Positions 16,765 to 24,848 of a DNA stretch of 64,000 nt are shown one piece after another. Both the position numbers and the translations under genes were made by a program. The DNA is from Novosphingobium sediminis (GTDB lineage: Bacteria > Pseudomonadota > Alphaproteobacteria > Sphingomonadales > Sphingomonadaceae), in the NCBI RefSeq assembly GCF_007991615.1, contig NZ_BJYR01000018.1, positions 124,001-188,000 on the forward strand, in the 5' to 3' direction. The notes below the pieces were generated by a model. It did no database searches. It was given only the letters and a program-made list of their open reading frames with translations, and had not been told where the DNA came from. Positions within the stretch are counted from its first letter, which is position 1. The number at the start of each line of letters is the position of its first letter.

Positions 16765-17910
16765 ATGGGCGGCCACGAACGCTATCGCCTGCTCGATGAA
16801 CTGCGCGGTGTTGCCGCTGTGGCGGTGCTCGTCTTCCACATCGGTACGCGGGGCGGCGGGCCGATGCTGCTGCCCAACGGCTTCCTTGCGGTTGATTTCT
16901 TCTTCATGCTCAGTGGCTTCGTCATTGCCGAAGCCTATGAGGCGCGCCTTCAAAGCGGCATGACCTTCGGCGGATTCGCTGCCCGGCGACTGGTCCGCAT
17001 GGCTCCCGTGGCCATGCTCGGCGCGCTCGCCGGGGGCGCCTATCTCGTTGCGCGCGCCTTCGCCGCGCCGGCCCGCTCCGATCCGCTGTTCGAAGTGGTC
17101 GGCGCCAACCTGCTCAACCTGCTGATCCTCCCCAAACTGTGGCAAGGCAGGGCGACGGGGTGGGAACTGTTCCCCGCCAATGGCCCGCTGTGGTCGCTGT
17201 TTTTCGAGATCGCGATCAACCTTATCTGGGCGGCCTTCCTCGCCGGGCGCAGCACCCGGTTGCTGTGCCTCCTCGTGGCAGTCAGCGCCGGGTTCCTCGT
17301 CTCGCTCGGCCTCCACTTCGGTACGCTTCATATCGGTTGGGAGGCGGTTTCGCTGGCAGGCGGTGCGGCGCGGGTCGGGTTCGGGTTCGGTATCGGGTTG
17401 CTGCTGCACCGCGTGCGTGCCGGCATACCGCTGATGGGCCACTCAAGTGCGGTCATGGCATTGGCAACGCTCGTTTATTTCCTCATTCTGCCGCTGCCTT
17501 TGCTGGGCTGGCAACTGCTGATCGTGCTCGTGTGCATGCCTGCGGTGCTGCTGGTCGCCATCGCCGCCGGGCAGGAGAAGGTGCTGCCCGGCGGCGCCTT
17601 GCTCGGCCGTCTTTCCTATCCGCTCTATGGCACCCATGTGCCGCTGCTCGCCCTCACGGCAGGCGCGCTGAAGTATGCTGGCGGCGTGGCGGGCAACCAT
17701 TGGACGGTTCTGCTGCTCGTGCCGTTTCTGCTGGCCGCGGCCTGGGCTGTTCTCGTCTGGTTCGACGAGCCTGCGCGGGTCTGGCTGGCCCGGTTCATTC
17801 CAATACGCACCGATTCGCGTGCCTTTGTGCCCGCACCGCGAAGTGTCCGCCGCCTCCAGCGCGCGGGCGCGGCGCAGCGGGTGATGCGCCGCCAATTGCT
17901 TCGGAACTGA
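16765..17910 (+). CDS. Acyltransferase 3 (OafA/NodX-like) integral membrane protein
   Basis: A 381-residue polytopic membrane protein that probably O-acetylates or acylates an envelope sugar or a small molecule. The family opening YRLLDELRGVAAVAVLVFH contains the conserved Arg and His, then LAVDFFFMLSGFVIAEAYE and R-x-x-R-x-x-P (RRLVRMAPV). About ten hydrophobic helices follow. GGAG sits 10 bases ahead of the ATG. It stands alone between a divergent peptidase gene and an RTX gene, so the target is not indicated. Confidence 0.88.
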   Translation: MGGHERYRLLDELRGVAAVAVLVFHIGTRGGGPMLLPNGFLAVDFFFMLSGFVIAEAYEARLQSGMTFGGFAARRLVRMAPVAMLGALAGGAYLVARAFAAPARSDPLFEVVGANLLNLLILPKLWQGRATGWELFPANGPLWSLFFEIAINLIWAAFLAGRSTRLLCLLVAVSAGFLVSLGLHFGTLHIGWEAVSLAGGAARVGFGFGIGLLLHRVRAGIPLMGHSSAVMALATLVYFLILPLPLLGWQLLIVLVCMPAVLLVAIAAGQEKVLPGGALLGRLSYPLYGTHVPLLALTAGALKYAGGVAGNHWTVLLLVPFLLAAAWAVLVWFDEPARVWLARFIPIRTDSRAFVPAPRSVRRLQRAGAAQRVMRRQLLRN

Positions 17911-18057
17911 ACCTGTTTCCGTGCGTCGGACCATCACCGCGCGGCTATGCCCGATGCGCCACAAGCACTCCCCTGTGCCGCCTGATCCGATCACGGCCAA
18001 TACCGACTCGGTTACCACGTATAGTGAAGTAACGATCAAACATGGTATGCTCAAAAT

Positions 18058-18093
18058 GGAATTAATAATTTCAATTTATCGGGCGTTAATTCC
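18058..18093. promoter_or_regulatory. Spaced inverted repeat in AT-rich promoter region of the RTX gene
   Basis: GGAATTAA (18058-18065) and TTAATTCC (18086-18093) are perfect inverted 8-mers separated by 20 bases. They lie in an AT-rich stretch of about 110 bases (18015-18125) that stands out against the GC-rich surroundings, just upstream of the RTX start. This looks like a regulated promoter with an operator; the regulator is unknown. The rest of the 230-base gap shows no gene. Confidence 0.45.
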
Positions 18094-18140
18094 GTAAAAT
18101 GGCGTCATGAGCGCGGGCGATTAGAGTATTGGAGAATACA

Positions 18141-18737
18141 ATGGCGACGATAAACGGAACTAAGGGCAGCGATCTGATTACCGGTTCATCCGGTGCGGAC
18201 GTCATTACGGGTGGTGCTGGCAAGGATGTCATCCTGGGCGGCGCTGGTGACGACCAGCTTTACGGCGGCGCGGGCAAGGATTTTCTCTATGGCGGCGATG
18301 GCAACGATATCCTGAAGGGCGGCGGCGGGCAGGATTCGCTGACCGGCGGCGCGGGTTCCGATCAGTTCGTGTTCCGCTCGGCGGAAGGTTTCTCGCCGAT
18401 TGCCTTCAGCGGCGGTCATGGCGTTTCGGAAGTGTGGCAGTGGGTCATCGTCACCGATCTCACCTTCACGGATGGCGACAGCGTCCGCATCACCGGCTTC
18501 GATGATATTTTCGGTGCCCTCGGCATGAGCCGCAAGGGAACCGGTTCCTACTTCATCGATGGGCAGGAAGACGTGAACGCCATGGCCCGGTTCCTCGCCG
18601 CAAATCCGGGCAAGGGCAGCTACTATGAGGTCAAGGGCGGGGCCTCCGATGGCACGACCTTCCTGATGAACGATGCCGCCGGCCACGTTCAGGCGCTCAC
18701 GCTGAACAATGTCCATCCGGATGCTATCGTGATCTGA
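18141..18737 (+). CDS. Small RTX-repeat calcium-binding protein, probably type I secreted
   Basis: A 198-residue acidic protein. Residues about 9-80 form roughly eight glycine-rich nonapeptide repeats (GGAGKDVIL, GGAGDDQLY, GGAGKDFLY, GGDGNDILK and similar), the calcium-binding parallel beta roll of RTX proteins. The remaining 115 residues have no clear catalytic motif and could hold the uncleaved C-terminal secretion signal. There is no N-terminal signal peptide, as expected for type I secretion, but no exporter gene is nearby. ATG at 18141 has GGAG 6 bases ahead; an upstream in-frame TTG is less likely. Confidence 0.82.
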   Translation: MATINGTKGSDLITGSSGADVITGGAGKDVILGGAGDDQLYGGAGKDFLYGGDGNDILKGGGGQDSLTGGAGSDQFVFRSAEGFSPIAFSGGHGVSEVWQWVIVTDLTFTDGDSVRITGFDDIFGALGMSRKGTGSYFIDGQEDVNAMARFLAANPGKGSYYEVKGGASDGTTFLMNDAAGHVQALTLNNVHPDAIVI

Positions 18738-18937
18738 TGAGATAACCGGGGCGGGGGGTAGCGGCGCGCATCGTCAGCAAGGCGGTCTGCGGCGCGCCCC
18801 GGCCCCGGCCCTGTTCCGGCCCCGGTCCATGCCCCTAGCAGCGCGGCGCAGGTTTCCGCCCGCCGCGCCAGATTGAGGATGGCTTCCGGTCCGGCATCGG
18901 CTAGTCTGCGCACTCCACCCCAACGGGAGCGCGGCGC

Positions 18938-19297
18938 ATGAGCATTTTTGATCAGATCCTCGGCCAGATCAGCAGCAACGTCGATGTGAAGAACCTCGCT
19001 GCCAAGGTCGGCATCGATCCCACAATGGTCGAAACCGCGATCGCCGGACTTGCTGCCGGTCACGCCGCGCCGACCGATACGGTGGAGACCGCCGCCGCCA
19101 ATACCGGCATCGATGCGGGCATTCTGCAGCAGATCGTCGGCCACATCGGGGGCGAGGGCTCGCTCGCCAGCTTCGCGACCACGCTGGCCCAGCACCCCGA
19201 TGCCGCAAACATGATCGGCAGCCTGCTCGGCGGCAAGGACGGGGAGAGCCCGCTCGGCAATCTCGGCAGCCTCGCCTCGGGCCTGTTCAAGTCCTGA
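18938..19297 (+). CDS. Small DUF937/YidB-like protein of unknown function
   Basis: A 119-residue protein starting MSIFDQILGQISSNVDVKNLAAKVGI. It has alternating Ala/Gly-rich helices, a TGIDAGILQQIVGHIGGEG segment and a C-terminal LLGGKDGESPLGNLGSLASGLF. This is the composition and layout of DUF937/YidB-type proteins, whose function is not established. There is no signal peptide or membrane helix. GGGAGCG precedes the ATG. The 200 bases before it, after the RTX gene, contain only GC-rich sequence with no gene I can support. Confidence 0.6.
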   Translation: MSIFDQILGQISSNVDVKNLAAKVGIDPTMVETAIAGLAAGHAAPTDTVETAAANTGIDAGILQQIVGHIGGEGSLASFATTLAQHPDAANMIGSLLGGKDGESPLGNLGSLASGLFKS

Positions 19298-19310
19298 TCT
19301 TGCAGACGGA

Positions 19311-19508
19311 ATGACCGACGCTGCCCTTTCCCTTGCCATGCTCACCGCGCTCGCGCTCTTTGCGGGCGCGGTGTTCCTGTGGCGCAAGGGCGAACGCCAG
19401 CGCCCCGCGCTGATGGCCATCCTCGCCGCAGTGATGATCACCAATGTCGTGATCTGGTCACTGCCGACGACTGGCGGCCAGACCCTCGCCGCCAGCGCCC
19501 AGCGCTAA
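19311..19508 (+). CDS. Small two-helix membrane protein, function unknown
   Basis: A 65-residue protein with two predicted membrane helices (about residues 5-22, LSLAMLTALALFAGAVFLW, and 33-52, ALMAILAAVMITNVVIWSL) separated by a basic loop RKGERQR. It starts 13 bases after the preceding gene, so the two are probably cotranscribed. I do not recognise a family beyond a generic sphingomonad small inner-membrane protein. The hydrophobic pattern makes real coding likely despite the short length. Confidence 0.6.
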   Translation: MTDAALSLAMLTALALFAGAVFLWRKGERQRPALMAILAAVMITNVVIWSLPTTGGQTLAASAQR

Positions 19509-19563
19509 CCTTCCCCCAATAAGGCACCCGCCGCGCCCCGCGGCTTGACCATCTGCGCAAGTA

Positions 19564-19602
19564 ATGTCACACAGTGTGACATGACGACTCATAGTGCGAC
19601 AT
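19564..19602. promoter_or_regulatory. Perfect palindrome over the TetR start codon, probable autoregulatory operator
   Basis: ATGTCACAC-A-GTGTGACAT (19564-19582) has perfect 9-base arms around one central base. Its right half contains the proposed TetR start codon. A further half-site, AGTGCGACAT (19593-19602), follows 11 bases later. The size fits TetR dimer operators. Confidence 0.7.
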
Positions 19603-20180
19603 CCATCCGGCAGCAGTACAAGGACATGACGCGCGAGCGCATCCTTGATGCCGCGATCGACCTCATGGCCGAAGCCGGCATGGCGCCGCTCACGGTCGCA
19701 GACGTTGCCAGCCGCGCGGGCGTCACCACGCGCACGATCTACCGGCATTTCGAAACACGCGAGGGGCTGATCGAAGCGGTCTGGCCGCGCATGCAGGCCC
19801 GGGTCCGCTCGCGCGGCTTTCCGCGCACGGCGGACGAGATCATTGCCACGCCCGAATACCTGTTCCCGCAGTTCGACGAGCACGCCAATCTCGTGCGCGC
19901 TTCGGCCTTTTCCGACGCCGGGCTGGAAGTGCGCCTGCGTGCAAACGAGGAACGCACCGCAGCGGCGATGGCCTGCGTCGCCGATGCGCTGCCCGGTCTT
20001 CCGGCGGATGTCGCGCGTCGCCGCGCCGCCGTGCTGCAACTGCTCGACAGTGCCTACTGTTGGGCCGTCCTGCGCGATTTCTGGGGTTTTGACGGGGCGG
20101 AGGCCGGCCGCGCTGCGAGCGAAGCCATTGCCATCCTGCTGGGCCGGAATGCGCCCGAATCACAAGGAGAACAGCCATGA
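19581..20180 (+). CDS. TetR family transcriptional regulator
   Basis: A 199-residue repressor-type regulator. The N-terminal DNA-binding domain runs from TRERILDAAIDLMAEAG through the helix-turn-helix LTVADVASRAGVTTRTIYRHFETREGL (about residues 34-60). The rest is a ligand-binding helical domain without recognisable specificity. Start choice is uncertain: ATG 19581 lies inside a palindromic operator and has no Shine-Dalgarno sequence, which would suit a leaderless message, while ATG 19626 would trim the pre-helix. It overlaps the next gene by ATGA, so the downstream VOC-like gene is its likely cotranscribed target. Confidence 0.87.
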   Translation: MTTHSATSIRQQYKDMTRERILDAAIDLMAEAGMAPLTVADVASRAGVTTRTIYRHFETREGLIEAVWPRMQARVRSRGFPRTADEIIATPEYLFPQFDEHANLVRASAFSDAGLEVRLRANEERTAAAMACVADALPGLPADVARRRAAVLQLLDSAYCWAVLRDFWGFDGAEAGRAASEAIAILLGRNAPESQGEQP

Positions 20181-20650
20181 AACTGGTCCACGCGAGCATG
20201 CCCGCCGACGATCCCCGCTTTGCCGCCGAAGTGCTGGCGAACATCATGGGCGGTGAGGCGATCCCGTTCCCGCCCGGCGGCCCCGATGCCTGGATGGCCT
20301 GGTCTGGCGACGGCGCGATCGAGCTCGAGGTCATACCGCGCGGAGCGCCGCTGCGCTACGAAGCCGATCAGGGCAACTGGCGCGCCGGCAGCAAGGCTGT
20401 GCGCGAGACCGAAGTCCACTTTGCGATCTCGGTCGCTCGCAGCGCCGACGAAGTCCTGCGCATCGCTCAGGATGCCGGCTGGAAGGCCCGGCACTGCGAT
20501 CGCGGCAATGGCCTGTTCGATCTCGTCGAAGTCTGGGTCGACGGTTGCTTCATGATCGAGTTCATGGACCCTGCGCAGACCGCACGGTACGAGGAGGTCG
20601 TCACCCCGGCCAACTGGAAGCGCTTTCTCGCCGAGATGCAGGGCGCCTGA
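20177..20650 (+). CDS. VOC/glyoxalase-like protein
   Basis: A 157-residue protein with a beta-alpha-beta pattern: KLVHASMPADDPRFAAEVLANIMGG, an AWSGDGAIELEVIP strand, then a second half VHFAISVARSADEVLRIAQDAGWKARHC and VDGCFMIEFMDP ending in a Glu-containing strand. This resembles a single-domain glyoxalase-fold protein, but metal ligands are not all obvious, so the family call is tentative. It is translationally coupled to the TetR gene and has an AAGGAGAACAGCC ribosome site inside its end. Confidence 0.6.
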   Translation: MKLVHASMPADDPRFAAEVLANIMGGEAIPFPPGGPDAWMAWSGDGAIELEVIPRGAPLRYEADQGNWRAGSKAVRETEVHFAISVARSADEVLRIAQDAGWKARHCDRGNGLFDLVEVWVDGCFMIEFMDPAQTARYEEVVTPANWKRFLAEMQGA

Positions 20651-20728
20651 TCGCGCCAACGCGCCTTTGCTTGGAAACCGGAATTGGCCTGCTAAACCGG
20701 CACCAAACCATTTCCGGGAGAGATGCAC

Positions 20729-21565
20729 ATGACCAACCACATCGCCGGCAAGTCCATCGTCATCACCGGCGCGGGTGGCGGCTTTGGCCGCCTCGTTGCG
20801 CAGAAGGCGGCAGCGCTCGGTGCAAAGGTGGCCTGCGGTGACATCGACCTTGCCGCCGCGCAGGCCACGGCCGATGCCGTCACCAGCGCGGGCGGCGCGG
20901 CGATCGCGGTGGAGACGGATGTGCGCAGCCTGCCGGCGATGAAGGCGCTCGTCGCCCGCGCGGCAGAGGCGCATGGCGGCATCGATGTGATGATCAACAA
21001 CGCAGGCATCATGCCGCTGGCGTTCTTTTCCGATCACGAAGCGGCCTACCCGGCGTGGGAGCGCTGCATCGATATCAACATCAAGGGCGTGCTCAACGGC
21101 ATGGTCGCCGCCTATGATCCGATGATCGCGGCCGGGCGCGGCCAGATCGTCAACCTGTCCTCGATCTATGGCAACTTTCCGGTGATCGGCGCGGCGGTCT
21201 ATGGCGCGTCCAAATCCGCCGTGAACTTCCTCTCGGAATCGCTGCGCGTTGAAAGTCGGGGCAAGATCAAGGTCACCACGATCAAGCCGACGGGGGTGCC
21301 CACCACCGGGCTTTCCGGCACGGTTATCAACCCCGCCGCCGGCGTCGGGATCGTCGCGCACAACATGCCCGATTTCATGGACATGGTGCAGCAGATGGGT
21401 GCCGGAACCTTCCCGGCAGAGCGGCTCGAGCCGGACTCGATCGACTACGCGAGCCTCGCGCCGGATCACATTGCCGATGCGATCATCCACGCCATCAACC
21501 AGCCGTGGGGCGTCTCGATTTCAGAAGTCACAGTTCGCGCGGCGGGCGATCACTTCGTGCTCTGA
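20729..21565 (+). CDS. Short-chain dehydrogenase/reductase
   Basis: A 278-residue classical SDR. The nucleotide-binding motif is ITGAGGGFGR, followed by MINNAGIM (structural NAG), the catalytic Ser in VNLSSIYG and the YGASK catalytic Tyr/Lys pair. An acidic residue after the second beta strand (CGDIDLA) suggests NAD preference. ATG at 20729 lies about 9 bases from GGGAG; an ATG two codons earlier is too close to it. The substrate is unknown. It sits between the VOC-like gene and a TonB receptor in an accessory cluster. Confidence 0.88.
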   Translation: MTNHIAGKSIVITGAGGGFGRLVAQKAAALGAKVACGDIDLAAAQATADAVTSAGGAAIAVETDVRSLPAMKALVARAAEAHGGIDVMINNAGIMPLAFFSDHEAAYPAWERCIDINIKGVLNGMVAAYDPMIAAGRGQIVNLSSIYGNFPVIGAAVYGASKSAVNFLSESLRVESRGKIKVTTIKPTGVPTTGLSGTVINPAAGVGIVAHNMPDFMDMVQQMGAGTFPAERLEPDSIDYASLAPDHIADAIIHAINQPWGVSISEVTVRAAGDHFVL

Positions 21566-21714
21566 AACGGCTGCGACGCGTTCGCTGGCGTGCACCCTAA
21601 CCCCTAATCAAATCCGCAGTGGCCGTGAGGCCGGATGGGGTTCAGCTTCTCTCCACGGGCTTTTTGGCCTTGCGCCAGATCGACCCGATACAAAAGCATT
21701 TGGGGAGAGGCAGC

Positions 21715-24066
21715 ATGAAGCAATTGGCACGCGCCAATAGAGCGCGCTTGTTCACACTCATGATGATTGGCGGTGCGTTGATGCCCGCCGCGGCCATGGC
21801 GCAGGCTCAGCCGGATGCTGCGGGCACGGCCGGCACGACCGCGAGCGAAACCGATGCCGGCGCGGTCGATAACATCGTGGTCACCGCCCGCTTCCGCAAC
21901 GAAAAGCTGCAGGATACGCCGCTGTCCGTCAGCGCGCTCAATTCGAACATCATCCAGAACTCGGTTCTGCTCGATGTGCAGAACATCCAGAAGTTCCTCC
22001 CCAACGTGCAGCTCGCGCGCATTTCCTTCGCGGGCAACGCACTGGCCGCCTCGATCCGCGGCGTGAGCTTTGCCGACCTTGAAAAGACCTTCGACCCGGC
22101 CATCGGCATCTCGATCGACGGCGTGTTTCTGGGCACCAACACCGGCGCCAACGTGGATTTCTTCGATCTGGAATCCGTCGAAGTGCTGCGCGGTCCGCAA
22201 GGCACGCTCTATGGGCGCAACACCATCGGCGGCACGATCTCGATGCGCCGGACCAAGCCGACCGGTGAGCTCGGCGCCACGCTGCATGGCCGATATGGCA
22301 GCTACGGCACCTACGATCTCGATGCGGTGGTGAACTTGCCCAAGATCGGCGATGTTGCCTCGATCAAGCTGTTTGGCCTCCTGCGCAAGAGCGACAGCTT
22401 CACCCGTAACCGCTATACCGGCGAGCGCGAGAAGGGCCGCGATTTCTGGAACGTAGGCGGCTCGGTGCTGCTCGATCTCGGGCCGGATACCACGGCGTTG
22501 CTTTCGGTGGACTACCAGAAGGACCGCTCCGCCTACCCCTCGACGGTCAACCTCACCACGGCGAGCGGCCTGCCGTTCGGCGCGGGCGGCAATATCTGCG
22601 ATTTCACGCAGGCCATCTTCGCCGGCATTCCCCCGCTTCAGGGCCTTGGCTGCGCGTCCGAAGGCTATCTCAAGCAGGCCAAGGAAAACTACACCCTCGC
22701 CAACTCGACGATCCCGTTCCAGAGCTTCATCGACGGGATCAACACCAGCCTCGAAATCAACGCCAAGCTCGGCGGCTTCAAGCTCACCGCAATCACCGGC
22801 TACCGCGACACGACGGACTCGCTGCTCGAGGAAAACACCGGCGCGCCGCCGATCCCCGTGGCGCCCGGCGTTTCGCTGCCGCTGTTCGTGGCGGCGCGCG
22901 ATCAGAAGTACAAGCAGTTCAGCCAGGAAGTGCGCGTCAGCGGCAACCTCACCGACCGGATCGACATCGTCGCGGGCGCTTACTACCTGCACACCGACTA
23001 CTTCATCCAGCCCTACCCTTATAACGGCTCCCGCGCCGCGCAGGTCTATGTGCTCAATGGCCCGGCGCAGAGCTTTACCGCGGGGCAGAAGCTCGATTCC
23101 TTCGCGGTCTTCGCGGAATCTATCATCAAGCTGGGCAGCAACGTCCGCCTCACCGTCGGCGGGCGCTACACGTGGGAAACGAAGGACTTCAACATCGACT
23201 TCACCGTGCCCGGCGCGTTCAGCGCGGCGGCGAAGAAGACCTTCAGCGATCCCACCGGCCGCGTCATCCTCGACTGGAAGCCGAACCCGGACACCATGCT
23301 CTATGCCAGCTGGTCGCGCGGCTTCCGCTCGGGCGGGTTCAATGGCCGCGCCACCTCGCCCACCTCGATCGGGCCCTACAACCCCGAACGCGTCGACAGC
23401 TTTGAAGGCGGCGTGAAGAGCGACCTCATGGGCGGGAAGCTGCGCTTCAATCCCACCGTGTTCTATGTGAAATACAGCAATAAGCAGGAAGACATCATCC
23501 GCGCTGCCGGTGCCGGCACCGAGACGGTGGTAGAAAATGCGGCCTCGGCGCGCATCTGGGGCATCGAGCTCGAAATGCAGGCACGGCCAACGCCTGATCT
23601 GACCTTGCGCGCCTCGGGCGGCTATCTCAACGCCAAGTACAATTCGTTCCTCATCCCCGACCTCGCCAATCCCGGCCAGTTCCTCAATGTTTCGGGCCAG
23701 CGCAACTTCCGCCGCGCGCCGAAATACTCGTTCAACGCCGGGGTCGACTATGGGATGCAGATCAGCAGCGCAGACCGCGTGACCTTCACGCTCGACTATG
23801 CCTACATCGACGATCTCACCGCCTCGCCGCTCGCCGATACCACCGGTCTGCGCCGAGACGTGATCCCGGCCTACGGCACGCTCGATGCGTCGATTGCGCT
23901 GCTCCACGAAGGCTCCACGATCAAGAACCTGCGCGTTTCGGCCTATGCACGTGATATGCTCAACAAGGGTGGCCGGCTTGCCAACGTGCTGGATGCCGGG
24001 CTGTTCTACTTCGGCGTGGTTGCGCCTCGCCAGCAGTTCGGCATCGAAGCCACGATCAAGTTCTGA
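21715..24066 (+). CDS. TonB-dependent outer-membrane receptor
   Basis: A 783-residue outer-membrane transporter. A signal peptide (about residues 1-29, LFTLMMIGGALMPAAAMAQA) precedes the TonB-box-like DNIVVTARF and the plug domain (LQDTPLSVSALN...VEVLRGPQGTLYGRNTIGGTI). A 22-strand barrel follows, with FRSGGFNGR and a C-terminal strand ending in FGIEATIKF (terminal aromatic). Sphingomonads use many such receptors for siderophores, sugars or aromatic compounds. Placement among SDR and VOC genes suggests an organic substrate, but the sequence does not say which. GGGGAGAGG precedes the ATG. Confidence 0.93.
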   Translation: MKQLARANRARLFTLMMIGGALMPAAAMAQAQPDAAGTAGTTASETDAGAVDNIVVTARFRNEKLQDTPLSVSALNSNIIQNSVLLDVQNIQKFLPNVQLARISFAGNALAASIRGVSFADLEKTFDPAIGISIDGVFLGTNTGANVDFFDLESVEVLRGPQGTLYGRNTIGGTISMRRTKPTGELGATLHGRYGSYGTYDLDAVVNLPKIGDVASIKLFGLLRKSDSFTRNRYTGEREKGRDFWNVGGSVLLDLGPDTTALLSVDYQKDRSAYPSTVNLTTASGLPFGAGGNICDFTQAIFAGIPPLQGLGCASEGYLKQAKENYTLANSTIPFQSFIDGINTSLEINAKLGGFKLTAITGYRDTTDSLLEENTGAPPIPVAPGVSLPLFVAARDQKYKQFSQEVRVSGNLTDRIDIVAGAYYLHTDYFIQPYPYNGSRAAQVYVLNGPAQSFTAGQKLDSFAVFAESIIKLGSNVRLTVGGRYTWETKDFNIDFTVPGAFSAAAKKTFSDPTGRVILDWKPNPDTMLYASWSRGFRSGGFNGRATSPTSIGPYNPERVDSFEGGVKSDLMGGKLRFNPTVFYVKYSNKQEDIIRAAGAGTETVVENAASARIWGIELEMQARPTPDLTLRASGGYLNAKYNSFLIPDLANPGQFLNVSGQRNFRRAPKYSFNAGVDYGMQISSADRVTFTLDYAYIDDLTASPLADTTGLRRDVIPAYGTLDASIALLHEGSTIKNLRVSAYARDMLNKGGRLANVLDAGLFYFGVVAPRQQFGIEATIKF

Positions 24067-24074
24067 ACAGAACT

Positions 24075-24112
24075 CGAAGCGCCCCTCCTCCGCCGAGGGG
24101 AGGGGCGCTTCG
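24075..24112. terminator. Perfect 14-bp stem-loop after the TonB receptor
   Basis: Arms CGAAGCGCCCCTCC (24075-24088) and its exact complement (24099-24112) follow the receptor stop by 8 bases. There is no T-tract, so it may terminate weakly or mainly stabilise the 3' end. Confidence 0.65.
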
Positions 24113-24260
24113 TCCACATCTTCCTTGTCATTCCCGCAAGCGAGCCGTGCAGGAAATTTCCGCGGCTGGATGACGCAGCCGCCTGCCTGTGGTCTATTGG
24201 CGCAAAGGGTCGCCGCAAGCCGCATCCAAGCGGGCAGGGCGGGCCTTGAGGGGGAGGACC

Positions 24261-24761
24261 ATGATGCTGCACGAACGGCGCCGCGCGCTGCTGGTTTTCA
24301 ACGGAATCGGACTGATCGCGGCAGCGATGGTCGCGGGCTGGATCTATTTCTTCTTCCTGCTGGGAGCCATCGACCTCTGGCCGATCATCACCGATGTGCC
24401 AGTGCATATCGGAGGCGACCGGCGGGCGTGGAACATGGCGCACATGGAAGGGATCACCCAGGGCACCCTGCTCATCGCGCTTGGCGCGGGCGGCGGCTAT
24501 ATCCGTCTGGGCGAGCGGGCGCAGGCGTGGCTGTTCTGGTCCGCGCTGACGGCGGGCTGGCTGTTCACGCTGCCCGCCATCGCCAACGCGATTTTCGGCA
24601 CGCGCGGCCTCGAATTCGGCGGCGGCCCCTTTCCGGGCGACGTGACCATCAACAACATCATCTTCCTGTTCGGCTGGCCGCCGATCACGGCGGTCCATAT
24701 CATGATCGGCCTAGCGCTCTGGGGGTGCTGGCAGCATTATCGGCATTTGTCGGATGGGTGA
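24261..24761 (+). CDS. Four-helix membrane protein resembling styrene oxide isomerase
   Basis: A 166-residue integral membrane protein with four hydrophobic helices (about residues 10-36, 63-82, 87-106, 134-156). Compared from memory with styrene oxide isomerase (StyC, about 169 residues, four helices, heme-dependent Meinwald rearrangement), it shares length, an AH-x4-5-G helix 2 start (His61 here, His58 heme ligand in StyC, with Gln67 where StyC has Asn64) and a loop RGLEFGGG..PFPGD close to StyC RGLTFGPN..FGPGD. The catalytic Tyr of StyC is not obvious. GGGGGAGG precedes the ATG. I treat StyC-like as a hypothesis; a small heme- or quinone-linked membrane protein is the alternative. Confidence 0.5.
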   Translation: MMLHERRRALLVFNGIGLIAAAMVAGWIYFFFLLGAIDLWPIITDVPVHIGGDRRAWNMAHMEGITQGTLLIALGAGGGYIRLGERAQAWLFWSALTAGWLFTLPAIANAIFGTRGLEFGGGPFPGDVTINNIIFLFGWPPITAVHIMIGLALWGCWQHYRHLSDG

Positions 24762-24848
24762 GGGGCACCCCTGCCCAAATCGGGAGTGGCCGCATCGGCG
24801 TGCCGTTCCCATGGTCTTGTTTCACTACAGCGAAAGAGGAACTGCGCG

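Noticed and set aside
21604..24225. A long open frame on the minus strand (about 870 codons) opposite the TonB receptor
   Set aside because: It shadows the receptor gene; the translation is a low-complexity Arg/Ala/Glu/Asp-rich sequence with no domain, as expected from high-GC antisense frames.
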